Shown piece after piece: positions 44,817-55,231 of a stretch of DNA of 64,000 bases (position 1 is its first letter; each line of letters begins with the position of its first letter). A program made the translations under genes and the position numbers. The notes under the pieces were generated by a model. It saw nothing but the letters and a program-made list of their open reading frames with translations, did not search any database and had not been told where the DNA came from. The DNA is from Lachancea dasiensis (lineage: Eukaryota > Ascomycota > Saccharomycetes > Saccharomycetales > Saccharomycetaceae), in assembly GCA_900074725.1 (NCBI GenBank), contig LT598461.1:124001-188000 (forward strand). The letters run 5' to 3'.

Positions 44817-46625
44817 GGCTTATTTATCAATATCGAAATGGTCTCGCTATCACCGACTGACACGCCCGCTTTATCTATCTGAGTTAAGGTGGGACTTGTA
44901 AACTTGAAAGTGAAAAATTAGTGAACCTGCGACCTGCGTGCGTCCTACTAAGTTTTAGTGTATCCCTGGTTTAGTCGGTCAACACAATTGTTTATTCGTA
45001 ACCTCAAGTTTCTTGACTAAACGCTACTATATAAATATAATTCTTCCCTCTGTGTCCTGCAGCCTGCGTAAGCTGGTAGTTTCCTTCAACTTCTCCTATT
45101 CTACTGTAATTGGACTTTGGTCACGTCGGGTGATGGATAGAAGAAAGGTAATGGATGCAGCAAAGTTTGTTTCTGTTCGAGATACGGCCAATGAGGTCGA
45201 GCGGTTGAGCGGAGTTGGCCGAATGAAAAAAGCGGTATTGTTTTGAGAAGCGGTTGATGTTTTCCATTGTTGCCATGCAGAACTACCTTATTTTTGCATT
45301 GGAAAGACAAGACTAAAATTTCCCAGAGCGGAAGTGGCCGAGCGAGATCCCTCAAGGGCATTTTGAGTAGGATTACGAGACATACTGAATGGCTAGTCCC
45401 GTGGATCCGGGGAATGACGAATGGCCTTGAAGGATGTCACAAGGACTCCAGTGAAGGAATCTTGAAAGGTGCCAAGATGGGATTTTCGAAGGGCGTGTGG
45501 CAGATCGGAATGCAACTGTGTTGATACGACTCTCTAAGGTTCATCTCGCATATAGCGCGGGCTCTCGGACGGTATGTAGCCATACGATCGGTAGGATTTG
45601 CAGATGATGGCAGAACACAGCCGGCTGGTGCAGGCTCCCGGTGACACTTTAGTATGAAGTGATAGGTGTTTTCTGGCGCCAGGGACTTGACTCTGTGCCC
45701 GCTGTGACGGACACAAACAGCTTTTAACTGAACAGAAAGCTCCAAAACACTTCAGATGAGGGATACCTCGGATTACATGGTAAAGGCATCATTTCAGAGG
45801 CCTTGCAGGCGTTACAAGACGAATGACCAAACGAGGTCAGTTTCTGTGGCAAGTGGTTTGGGATCTTCTATTTACTTCGGGGGAAACAGCGCTACGTTAG
45901 GGGCATGCCTGTTTTAAGTGGATTATAGTTACCCCATACAAATATTTCACTCTAGAAAGGCATATTTTGCGACTGTGGTTTAATGTATTTGGAACCTGGC
46001 GTAACTTTGGGTATTATTTTGCAATTGAACCTGCACAGATGTTACTGGTTAATAAACATAGCATAAAAACAATTACTACAAGCGTTGCTCCACAATCGCA
46101 GAGCATGCTTAATTCATGTAGCTCCAACTTGATTTCAATTTGGAGGGGCGATGCGCAATTACAGGTCGCGAAGCCCTCGGTTTTCGTGTTCAATCGATCG
46201 TGGAAGATCAAGCTTTACTCACAGTAGCCAGGTGTGTTTTCCCTTCCCGAGACTGTATGTAATTGAGCAGGAAAAGGAGAGGCAGGCAAGGTCACACATC
46301 ATGGAAAGTTAACCATTTACACTTTTGGCCACCTTTCATCACCCGGTTTCACGGGGTGACCCTCTAATTGAGATGGCTCCAACCTAAAAGCATCGACTAC
46401 ACTCAGCAATAGAACTGTAGTCAGAAGTAGGTCTTAGTGCCTAAGCTATAACGAGCTGTCGCATCGCTGGCTATCATCGCCTTGCGTTCTACTGTTATAG
46501 GGTACATACACGTGACCTTTGCTTGTCGAAAAAGTGTTGGTATTATTTACCAACGTCGCCACTACTGTGAGGCGATCTCTAATACCGCACTACTTCACGC
46601 TCCCGGCCTACTTTGCTTTCCAGTA
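44817..46625. other. 1.8-kb region with no recognisable gene
   Basis: This is the longest gene-free stretch of the window, between the divergent starts of GOR1 and TAF2. Frames at 45013-45246 and 45267-45524 (77 and 85 codons) have no recognisable motif and no supporting context. I searched by eye for tRNA boxes, signal-recognition, RNase P and snRNA signatures without success. A TCACCC/GGGTGA dyad lies at 46339-46359. The TAF2 frame is open from 46482 but has no ATG until 46626. The region could hold an unrecognised non-coding RNA, a decayed gene or just long promoters. Confidence 0.5.
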
Positions 46626-49600
46626 ATGGCCCATATGAGAGCCACTCCAAGGTCTGGGCTAGGGCCCCAGCTTTTCAGCTCGGCTCCGGAGGCAGCATTC
46701 AAAATTGCACATCAGCGGGTGTCCATTGATGTAGACCTTTCGACGCACTCACTTAATGCATTTACAGAAATAATACTAATACCATTGAGTGACAAGCTGG
46801 AGTATGTGACTTTGGACTGTAAGGAAATGACCGTCACGGGTGTCATCGTTGAAAACCGGAGATGCGACAACTATATCCATGATGACCCTTATAGATGGTA
46901 TGCCGACCAATACAGCAGCGGCAAGCTGTCAGAACTACCGTTGTTTGATACCAACTCGGTCGAACAAGCTCATTTTCTCAGAAATAAATTTGCGGAGCTC
47001 AACCAACCTTCGCAGACCTCAGACAGCACCCGTTCCCAACTGACAATTCGAATTCCCGCCTCTGTCAAGATAACTCAACAGGAGGCAAATACAGTATCCA
47101 CATTCACTCCTATAACGCCTTCAGTAAGAACACCCGCACAGGATACCATTTATTCCCCTATAACCATCAGGATTAATTATCAATTACAAAATCCAACCAG
47201 TGGTCTACAATTTGACACCTCACGAGAACAACATTTATGGACAGCTTGCACAACCAATACAGAATGGAACTCTAGTGCTTCTCATTGGCTACCATGTGTA
47301 GACACCCTCGAGGAGAAATGCACTTGGGAGCTGGAGTTCAGTGTGCCCAAAAAAGTAGGAGACATTGGTACTAGTAATGTCATTGGTGCTTCTCAACCAA
47401 GAAGGCGAAAGCTTCGAGAAGAATCTAACGGTGCAGACAAGATGGACCTTGAGGATGAGCAGGAAGTTCACGCTCAACGAACTCGCCACAATGAAGAAGA
47501 GGAGGAAGATATTGACGAAGATGAGGAGGAAGATAACCCTTTAAAGCGAGAAATGGTCGTTTGCTGCTCTGAATTTTCGACCGGCAAAGAAACGCCACAT
47601 CCGACTGATCTTTCCAGAAAGCTGGTGTCGTTTCAGATATTCAATCCAGTGGCACCTCATCACATCGGATGGGCGGTGGGGGCTTTTCAAACTTGGATGA
47701 TCCCACAACTCAAAGCGCAAGAGGAGGCAGAAGATGAAAACGACGATCCGGTTATAGTACAAGAAAATCAAGAAGATGAAGAACGAGACGTCATCCCCAT
47801 CCAAATTTATACTCTGCATAGTCCCGATATTGACGAGAGAACGATCCTCAACTCGACCTTGGTTACTCAAAAAATCCTGGATTTTTACTCCAAAGAATTT
47901 GGATCATATTCATTTACATCTTACTCTCTCCTTTTTCTTCCATCCATAGCAGATGATACCATGGATTTTGCCGGCTCTACCTTTTGCAACACAAGGTTAC
48001 TCTATCCTCCAGAAGTCATCGATCTCGCTTTTTCAACAACGGATAAATTAAGCTGGGCATTGGCTGCTCAATGGTCTGGGGTTAACGTTACTCCTCAAGT
48101 CGCGAACGATCTCTGGTGTTGCATCGGCATGGCCGGTTTTATGGCATTGCAATTTTCCAGACATCTGATGGGCCTCAACGAATTCAAATACAGAGTCAAG
48201 ACTTTGTCGGAGCAAGTAGTTGATGAAGATTGGGAGAAACCGCCAATGGCCGATGCTTTCACACACGCTTCGATGCCCATCACTACACTTTCTAAAGAAT
48301 TGGACTTTATTAAGTTAAAGGCCCCGATTGTTTTGTACATATTAGATCGTCGGATGACCAAAACTGAACGATCTTTCGGTATGTCGAGGGTCCTGCCGAA
48401 GATATTTCTTCAAGCTATGTCAGGAGACCTACCAAACAGTAGTCTCTCAACTGCGCATTTTCAGCATGTATGCGAAAGAGTTAACAAGAGTAAACTCGAA
48501 AGTTTTTTCAAGGAGTGGATTTACGGTTCCGGGGTGCCCATTTTCAGAATCACCCAACGGTTCAACAAAAAAAGAATGGTCGTAGAGATGGGTATCCGAC
48601 AATGCCAAGCCCAAGAGTTGGGCCAGGGGAAGACAATAGGCAGGGCAGGGTATCAAACGAGTGCCCTTAACTATATGTGCTACCCAAACAAAGCCTTGAC
48701 TCCCATTTTTACAGGTTCTATGACAATTAGAATACACGAGGCGGATGGCACCCCGTATGAGCATATAGTTGAGCTAAAGGATACCTTCACAAAACTTGAT
48801 ATTCAGTACAACACAAAATACAAAAGGCTCAAGAGGAGAAGGAAAGTAAACAAAACTGTAAAACAAGAGGGCAAAGACCAAACCCCAGTTGATTCTATAG
48901 AACCAACATTACCGGATGATGAGAATGAAGATGTGGTGTTAGTAAATTGCCTAGGTGATGTGCTAACTAGCGCTAAAGATTGCAACCAATGGAACCTTAC
49001 TGATGCATTAATGACCAGCGAAGGCGATGAATTCCAACAACAGAATGAAGCGTTTGAATGGATCAGAATTGATGCAGACTTCGAGTGGGTCTGCAAGATC
49101 TATATCAATCAACCTGACTACATGTTTGCATCTCAATTACAACAAGACCGTGATGTTGAAGCACAAATCGATAGTATAAGGTTTTTTGAAGACGTTGTTA
49201 CAAATTCAAATGTTAAATCTCAGGTTTACTCTTCTGTCTTGACACGGACCGTCATGGACGACAGATACTTTTATGGCGTAAGGATTGAAGCTTGCAGAGC
49301 ATTGGCCAGATTTGTAATCCCGCAAAATAATTCTGAAGCATTTGCAGGAGGAGCCAAGCATCTGATAAAAATTTTCCAGCATTATTTCTGTCATGAGAAT
49401 TCGAATATTCCATTCAACAACGAGTTTTCTGACTTCCAGCGATATTTCCTTCAAAAGGCTATCCCGAAGCTTCTCTCTAGCGTCAGGAATGAGAACAACG
49501 TTTGCCCAACATTTGTGAAGCGATTTCTGTTGAACATTCTTAGATACAATGAAAATGCTGACAACAGCTACAATGACACCCACTACGTTGTTAACCTAGT

Positions 49601-50816
49601 AGAAAGTGCAGTGGCTAGCACTGTCGGAGAGCCTAATGACGTGGATTTTTGTAGAGATCTGGTTCATGAATTGCGAAGATTCAATAATCTCGATCAGTGG
49701 ATCCCATCTTATCAGTTGTTGGTAACGAGGTGCCTCATGGAACAGCATTTGAATCTAGCAATTGATGGCTTTTATGTTTACGATGACATTACTAGAATCC
49801 TGGAGTACGCCATAAAAGAACAGCCAAGCAGGCACCCCGAAAATGCGTTACATTTAGGGGAAGGACTACAAGACCTCGTTTTGACATCTTTCAAAGTCCT
49901 ACTTGTTTCTGGGGGCATCAAGAATCGTGAACTACTGAAGCTTTTTTTTGAATTCATGCTTATACATCCGGACCCCTACGTGAGGCTAAAATTAGTCGGG
50001 ATTCTGGTCGAGGCTATCAACTTCATTGCAGAAAAGCGATACCTGGAAGACCTAGATGATGATCTTGAAAATATTCACACTATGATAAATCCAGCAAGCG
50101 GATCGGATAATTACGATCTAGGAGATTCTAATTTTATCATAGAAAATTTCAGTGCAGAGACTGCGAACAAGAGAGAAACTCAATTGAGGGCAAGTATTGG
50201 TGGACTCATGACTATTTTGCGCCGGAAATTTGTAAGTTATGGACCTCTGAAGCAGGTCATATGGGATAGCTTGCACTCTCCTCTCACAAGCGTGTACCAG
50301 AAGAAATCGCTCTTCGATCTGGTACGAATTGTGTACAACATGGAAGACAAATTTTACGTGAAACTCCCAATTCCCAGGGATCGGAAGCTTGTGGCCAAAT
50401 ACGATGGAAATGGTATCTTGAGGCTACGCAGAGAAGGCATCTTAAAAGTTCATTTGGCTCCGAAAATCAAAGTGAATACCAAGCGCAAGGCGGCAGCCAC
50501 TACCAAGCCTTCGTCCATGAAGGTAAAATTGAACGCCCCCAAAGGTGAACCCCACTCTAAAACACGGACAGGACCAGCTTCTAGTAATCAACAGTTGCCA
50601 AAGAAAACCAAAAAGGTGGTAAAAAGCTCCATCACGAAGCTGGGCTCACTTCCTCTTCGATTTGTCAAAATCTCTTCGAAGGACCGAACGGTTGATGTTT
50701 CGGCTGCCGCTTTCAACGAACGAGTTACGGTGATGAAGGCTAACTCACGATCGCTTATTGTGAGGCTCAAGCTTCCAGGTAAAATGGAAGAAAAAAAAAT
50801 AGAGGAGATTAAATGA
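46626..50816 (+). CDS. TAF2: TFIID subunit Taf2
   Basis: A 1396-residue subunit of the general transcription factor TFIID that contacts initiator DNA. The N-terminal 550 residues resemble an M1 aminopeptidase (HQRVSIDVDLSTHSLNAFTE, then LWTACTTNTEWNSSASHWLPCVD) but I see no HEXXH zinc motif, as is known for Taf2. Acidic inserts (about 260-300 and 365-385) break the domain. A long helical-repeat region follows, and the C-terminus is basic (KRKAAATTKPSS). S. cerevisiae Taf2 has 1407 residues. I chose ATG 46626; 48 upstream in-frame codons lack ATG. It sits near PER1, as YCR042C does. Confidence 0.94.
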   Translation: MAHMRATPRSGLGPQLFSSAPEAAFKIAHQRVSIDVDLSTHSLNAFTEIILIPLSDKLEYVTLDCKEMTVTGVIVENRRCDNYIHDDPYRWYADQYSSGKLSELPLFDTNSVEQAHFLRNKFAELNQPSQTSDSTRSQLTIRIPASVKITQQEANTVSTFTPITPSVRTPAQDTIYSPITIRINYQLQNPTSGLQFDTSREQHLWTACTTNTEWNSSASHWLPCVDTLEEKCTWELEFSVPKKVGDIGTSNVIGASQPRRRKLREESNGADKMDLEDEQEVHAQRTRHNEEEEEDIDEDEEEDNPLKREMVVCCSEFSTGKETPHPTDLSRKLVSFQIFNPVAPHHIGWAVGAFQTWMIPQLKAQEEAEDENDDPVIVQENQEDEERDVIPIQIYTLHSPDIDERTILNSTLVTQKILDFYSKEFGSYSFTSYSLLFLPSIADDTMDFAGSTFCNTRLLYPPEVIDLAFSTTDKLSWALAAQWSGVNVTPQVANDLWCCIGMAGFMALQFSRHLMGLNEFKYRVKTLSEQVVDEDWEKPPMADAFTHASMPITTLSKELDFIKLKAPIVLYILDRRMTKTERSFGMSRVLPKIFLQAMSGDLPNSSLSTAHFQHVCERVNKSKLESFFKEWIYGSGVPIFRITQRFNKKRMVVEMGIRQCQAQELGQGKTIGRAGYQTSALNYMCYPNKALTPIFTGSMTIRIHEADGTPYEHIVELKDTFTKLDIQYNTKYKRLKRRRKVNKTVKQEGKDQTPVDSIEPTLPDDENEDVVLVNCLGDVLTSAKDCNQWNLTDALMTSEGDEFQQQNEAFEWIRIDADFEWVCKIYINQPDYMFASQLQQDRDVEAQIDSIRFFEDVVTNSNVKSQVYSSVLTRTVMDDRYFYGVRIEACRALARFVIPQNNSEAFAGGAKHLIKIFQHYFCHENSNIPFNNEFSDFQRYFLQKAIPKLLSSVRNENNVCPTFVKRFLLNILRYNENADNSYNDTHYVVNLVESAVASTVGEPNDVDFCRDLVHELRRFNNLDQWIPSYQLLVTRCLMEQHLNLAIDGFYVYDDITRILEYAIKEQPSRHPENALHLGEGLQDLVLTSFKVLLVSGGIKNRELLKLFFEFMLIHPDPYVRLKLVGILVEAINFIAEKRYLEDLDDDLENIHTMINPASGSDNYDLGDSNFIIENFSAETANKRETQLRASIGGLMTILRRKFVSYGPLKQVIWDSLHSPLTSVYQKKSLFDLVRIVYNMEDKFYVKLPIPRDRKLVAKYDGNGILRLRREGILKVHLAPKIKVNTKRKAAATTKPSSMKVKLNAPKGEPHSKTRTGPASSNQQLPKKTKKVVKSSITKLGSLPLRFVKISSKDRTVDVSAAAFNERVTVMKANSRSLIVRLKLPGKMEEKKIEEIK

Positions 50817-51291
50817 CGCCAAGGCCGTAGAACACCATTCGGAACTTGTAGGCTGTTTTTTTTTTATCCTATTCTGGAGGCTAACGTAGTAAACGTTGGT
50901 TTGAGCTTTGTCCTCAGCATTCAAAGCTTGAAGATAACATAGCTACTTGAAGTATTAACAAAATTATATACCTCGAAAGTGGCATAAATGAGGTATTCTC
51001 CTCACGGTCTACCTTCATGGTTTCGCCTGTAGCTGGTCGAAAGACCAGAGGTATTGAAGACAAATTAAGAGCTAAACATCTTTGGGGTAGAATCGAGCAA
51101 TTACCAAATCATCTCACTCATCAATCGTGGAGCTAGCTCCAGGGCGCCGAGAAAGCTTGATATGGCTCTGAGCTCGTTCTTAGTGCTTTAATATATTGTC
51201 GATACCAAAGCAGACTGTGTAAATTAAGAAGGTTATATGGGCATTTCTGAGAATTCCTATCAACAAGGCATTGCGCTCGGTAATTTGCCAT
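50817..51291. other. Intergenic between TAF2 and SLP1, with a GNRA-type hairpin
   Basis: This 475-base stretch starts with a T8 run after TAF2, probably 3'-end signals. It contains a perfect six-pair hairpin with a GAAA loop (51033-51048). No gene is recognised. Confidence 0.45.
51033..51048 (+). repeat. Hairpin with GAAA tetraloop
   Basis: CTGGTC, loop GAAA, GACCAG gives a perfect six-base-pair stem capped by a GNRA tetraloop on the plus strand. Such caps are typical of structured RNAs, but I could not extend it into a known RNA family. Confidence 0.6.
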
Positions 51292-53331
51292 ATGGAGAGC
51301 TTCTTCTGGCTATTCCGAGCAATCGCTTTCCTGAATATTGCTGCCTGTTCTGAAAGTGCGCTGACGAGTCCATCGTTCGATGTAGCATCAGATATATCTG
51401 CCACAGCTGAAACATTTAACACAAACTACTTCCTCCCGACCGGGTTTAACGACTCCGAAAGCAGGTGTTCTGGAATACATAATGGTACGAGCAGGCTTCC
51501 GGAAGAGATGACTGTCGCTCAAAAAACTGATAATTTGTCCGGGAACTTAACCTTGGGAGAGACGATAATAATCGACAAGGATAAATATACTGTTAGCAGC
51601 TCAAGTAAGCTTATACCTTCCTCGTCGCTAGTACAGACAATCGCTAGCTCATCAACAAAGATAGACTCTAGTGAAATAGATCTTAATGATACAGATCCGA
51701 CATTTCTGTCGTTCGATGAGTGGAAGAAAGTCAAACTTGACCAAGAATCGTCAAGGGACTCCAAGTTACGTGCACACGCGACTGCTAGAGAAGATTTATC
51801 ATTTTACAGAGGTGATGCTTTAGGCGATGACCTTGAGATAGACCTTGGCCTGTTCACCTCCCAAAAAGGTGCGTTGAACGAGGAGCCAGAAGGTAAGTTG
51901 TACCTCGACAAATTCAATTATGCATCACTAGATTGCGCAGCCACCATCGTCAAAACAAACTCTGAGGCTTCGGGTGCCAACGCCATTCTACACGAGAATA
52001 AGGACAAATACCTCTTGACGCCATGTTCAGCTCCGATGAAATTTGTTGTCATGGAACTATGCCAAGATATCCTAGTTGAGGAAATTGCCATTGCAAATTA
52101 TGAGTTCTTTTCTTCTACGTTTAAGAGGTTGAGATTTTCTGTCTCCGATAGGTTTCCCCCCAAAAGTGGATGGAAAGTCTTAGGCGAATTTGACGCTAAC
52201 AATACACGTAATATTCAAAAGTTTGAAATATCTAAATCTCTTATTTGGGCGAGGTACTTGAGGATCGAAGTTTTGTCCCATTATGGTAGTGAGTTTTACT
52301 GTCCCATTTCCTTGGTTCGAGTCCATGGCAAGACGATGATCGATGACTTCAAACTGGACGAAACCAATGACATCTACTCTAGCAGACAAGAAGGCTCGCA
52401 TGCTATAAAGTCGGAGGAATGTGTTCACGATGAGCAAGAGGGCCTAAGTTATGATGGCAAATATTTGGATACGTGCGAGTTCCCTCGTTTTCGCCCATCC
52501 CATATTATGGCTGGCTTTCCGGTGCTGGATTTCGCTGGCGACCAGTGCCCTGCAATTTTACCCCATTTGGAAGTAGATCAATTCTTGAAAACACTGAATC
52601 AGACTTCCTGCGAATCAGTGAGATTCCAGCCTTTGGAGACGCCGGGCTCCTTACCCTCATCATCGGCCGAGGAATCTATCTTCAAGACGATTATTAAACG
52701 CTTATCTTTGTTAGAAAGTAATTCGACCCTGTCTTTAAGATATATCGAAGAACAGAGCAAATTGCTCTCTCGAGCCTTCTCGAACCTTGAGAAAAACCAA
52801 GCGAAAAAGTTTGATACTTTAGTCTCGGCTCTAAATCAAACTATTCTGTCCAATCTGGGTGATATTCAAGTGTTTTCACAGCAGCTACGAGAATCCTCTC
52901 TCAAACTTCTCGAGGAACAGAGGTTTTCAAATGAACAATTCACCGCAGACACGCTATTAAGACTTGAAGGCGTCCAAAAAGATGCAGTGTTCCAGCAGAG
53001 ATTGTCATACACAATGCTTTTCGCTTTCACCACCCTGTTAATGTACGTATTACTGACTAAGGAAATTTATGTCGACGGTAATATGGAAGACGACGGTTGG
53101 TACCTTAAGTCTCCACCATTGAAGAAGGCGAAAGAAAAACTTTGGAAGAAAGCTGGCATGGAAAGTATGTCCAATGGACCCCTCATTTTTGAAATGAACC
53201 ATGAGGGATCTGAACATGAATACAGATCAGACCTCTCTGCGTCTACTTCCTCGACTTCGCTATACGATGATTTTGCGACAGGTTCGAATAAACAAGATGA
53301 GCGCCCCGCTTCGCCAGTTCATACAACCTAG
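51292..53331 (+). CDS. SLP1: SUN-like-domain ER membrane protein Slp1
   Basis: A 679-residue protein with a cleavable-looking signal sequence (MESFFWLFRAIAFLNIAACSESA) and many N-glycosylation sequons. A SUN-like domain spans about 180-350 (FNYASLDCAATIVKTNSEA, CSAPMKFVVMELCQDILVEEIAIANYE, ARYLRIEVLSHYGSEFYCP). A coiled-coil stretch (about 475-570) follows, then one membrane helix (about 575-595, YTMLFAFTTLLMYVLL) and a cytosolic tail. S. cerevisiae Slp1 (YOR154W, 587 residues) works with Emp65 in protecting folding membrane and soluble proteins in the ER. The ATG is 51292. Synteny with TAF2 is not found in S. cerevisiae. Confidence 0.93.
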   Translation: MESFFWLFRAIAFLNIAACSESALTSPSFDVASDISATAETFNTNYFLPTGFNDSESRCSGIHNGTSRLPEEMTVAQKTDNLSGNLTLGETIIIDKDKYTVSSSSKLIPSSSLVQTIASSSTKIDSSEIDLNDTDPTFLSFDEWKKVKLDQESSRDSKLRAHATAREDLSFYRGDALGDDLEIDLGLFTSQKGALNEEPEGKLYLDKFNYASLDCAATIVKTNSEASGANAILHENKDKYLLTPCSAPMKFVVMELCQDILVEEIAIANYEFFSSTFKRLRFSVSDRFPPKSGWKVLGEFDANNTRNIQKFEISKSLIWARYLRIEVLSHYGSEFYCPISLVRVHGKTMIDDFKLDETNDIYSSRQEGSHAIKSEECVHDEQEGLSYDGKYLDTCEFPRFRPSHIMAGFPVLDFAGDQCPAILPHLEVDQFLKTLNQTSCESVRFQPLETPGSLPSSSAEESIFKTIIKRLSLLESNSTLSLRYIEEQSKLLSRAFSNLEKNQAKKFDTLVSALNQTILSNLGDIQVFSQQLRESSLKLLEEQRFSNEQFTADTLLRLEGVQKDAVFQQRLSYTMLFAFTTLLMYVLLTKEIYVDGNMEDDGWYLKSPPLKKAKEKLWKKAGMESMSNGPLIFEMNHEGSEHEYRSDLSASTSSTSLYDDFATGSNKQDERPASPVHTT

Positions 53332-53629
53332 ACGATAGTATGCAGCGGTCTGCACGATAAGCCTCAGTACTCGACAAAATTTTGGGAGCGGAGAGACTGC
53401 GTAATGATTAATGAATCTAATTTCTAGAGGGAGCTTTTTTTGAGAGTCTGGCATCGTCGTTGCATAATAGTTGTTCATAGTTCACGTAGTAGATATTCTA
53501 TAAGTTATAAATTTCATTTGCGTTAGATGGTGGTAGACAAGGTTGATAGAAAAAAGAGTGGGATACTTCCACAATAATTGAGGTCAACTGGGGAGACATC
53601 TCAAGGCTTCGTTAAATCAAAAGGTTTAC

Positions 53630-55027
53630 CTATTCTGGATAAAACCATTGCCCTTGCTTGTGTGAAGGCATGTTCTGTGGACTTTCTGAAGACTGCGATG
53701 GAATGGAGCAGATACTGCTGAATACGGAGCCAGTCGCAGAAAGAGGTGACCTTGGTGTCGCAGGTTCACAATCTGAGGCCGAGGCGAAGCTTGAAGTGCG
53801 ACGGATGTGCGCGAGGCTGTGAATGCTCAAGTGTCTCGAGCTACTCAATGATCTCGAGCTACTCAATGATCTCGAACAGCTCAAATGATTGAGAGGGTAG
53901 GAACAATTGGTGAAGTAATCGTCACCACTCTCCAAATACATGACCAAGGGCAAAAGACCCATGCAACTTTCAATTAGGTCTGTTATAGCATGACCGAGAC
54001 CTTGGTGCATTGGATTCGAGCTCTGAGTCAATTGGCATAAAGACATGTACCGTTCCCTATTTTGGGAAACATAATTTTCGAATAGAGACTCGAAGTGCAT
54101 CTTTTCATATTTGTGAAGAAGCACTGAAGGAAGCGATTTGCCCAACGTTTTTGTTTGAAATAGCTCATGAACATACTGCAAGCCACATTGTCTCACATCG
54201 CCTAAAGACGTATTCTCCAACAACAGGGTCAACCTCAGCATATCTTTCGAATTGTCTGCTTTTGTAGAAAAGTATTGACTCGGACTTACCTCGCAAATCC
54301 CAAGTGCGTTTCCGTAAAACTTACGGATAAGCTTAGCCAAAGAAGCATCGCTCGCTATTTTGGAGGCCACCAAAACCGCCGAAAGCGCCCTAACGTGAGG
54401 AGGGAAATGCATGTAATTTTTCTCATACAAGGAAAGCTCCGCCAAGAACGTGGATAATTCTTTTATACAGGAGGCGTTTGAACTAAACTTTAAACAGTCC
54501 ATTTCGAAGGAAAGAGCCAAGCAGTCGTATATCGAAGCCACGCATCCGACCTCCCAGTTCAGCGTACTAAGAATGTGCTGTTCCATTTGCACAAACATTC
54601 TGGCTCCGTAGACATTTCTGCACAACATCACTAGCTCCTTTACCAGCGGAGTCCTGGATTTTTTATCCTCGTATTTTGCCGCTATCCACAGCGCTGTCGT
54701 GAACATTAGTTGGTAGTGAGCTTTTCGAACCATCCGCTTGGACAGATAGCGGTCTGCAATCGAACACGCCAAAAACAGCGTTTCCACTCTGAGCCTAAAA
54801 TAAGAGTGCACTTCTATCAAGAAGTCGATCAAATAGGGACGCATGAACCACTCCAATTCCGGCTGGCTGTCGATCATGCCCGGATCCACCGATCCTCCTT
54901 GTATCGCATGCAGATAATCCACTATGTCTTTTCTATAATCCCGCATACACGCCTGGTATGCTACCTGTTCCGAGGCCTCCAGGGCCAGGCTCACGTCTTG
55001 CTTCCCTGCCGTGACCATTGGCACCAT
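53630..55027 (-). CDS. CLN3: G1 cyclin, Cln3-like
   Basis: A 465-residue cyclin. The cyclin box (about 30-155) includes DSQPELEWFMRPYLIDFLIE, TLFLACSIADRYLSKR, YQLMFTTALWIAAKYEDKK and MFVQMEQHILSTLNWEVG. Alignment by eye to S. cerevisiae proteins favours Cln3 (QP....MR...DF, TLFL, YQL..TALWI, a shared LK.L..LC spacing). The MF(I/V)QMEQHIL.TLNW part also resembles Cln1/Cln2. The C-terminus is rich in S, P and T, with a repeated SLSSSR unit (about 400-412), fitting PEST-driven instability. It should activate Cdc28 for Start, upstream of SBF/MBF. The neighbours differ from those of CLN3 in S. cerevisiae, so the exact name rests on sequence. Confidence 0.75.
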   Translation of the reverse strand: MVPMVTAGKQDVSLALEASEQVAYQACMRDYRKDIVDYLHAIQGGSVDPGMIDSQPELEWFMRPYLIDFLIEVHSYFRLRVETLFLACSIADRYLSKRMVRKAHYQLMFTTALWIAAKYEDKKSRTPLVKELVMLCRNVYGARMFVQMEQHILSTLNWEVGCVASIYDCLALSFEMDCLKFSSNASCIKELSTFLAELSLYEKNYMHFPPHVRALSAVLVASKIASDASLAKLIRKFYGNALGICEVSPSQYFSTKADNSKDMLRLTLLLENTSLGDVRQCGLQYVHELFQTKTLGKSLPSVLLHKYEKMHFESLFENYVSQNRERYMSLCQLTQSSNPMHQGLGHAITDLIESCMGLLPLVMYLESGDDYFTNCSYPLNHLSCSRSLSSSRSLSSSRHLSIHSLAHIRRTSSFASASDCEPATPRSPLSATGSVFSSICSIPSQSSESPQNMPSHKQGQWFYPE

Positions 55028-55231
55028 CTTCTGAGCTTGTCCTCAACTAGCGCAGATTTTAAAATATGTACCCTGTAGTCCTGCTACACAATAGATAAAT
55101 AAATTCAGGCTCTTCAATGCTCAATGCTCGGCGTATTTTAGGTTTAAACCAAGCTTCCTCTCCTTTCTCCTAAAGTTCAACCTCAATCTTCCCATCCATA
55201 TATTTTCCGCCCGGACGCTTGACCGAAAACT

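Noticed and set aside
45300-45360. GTGGCCGAGCG segment resembling the D-arm of tRNA-Leu or tRNA-Ser
   Set aside because: No matching T-arm, anticodon arm or acceptor stem follows.
46482-46625. In-frame upstream extension of TAF2 by 48 codons
   Set aside because: It lacks any ATG and the protein beginning at 46626 already has the expected family length; similar open leaders occur by chance before other genes here.
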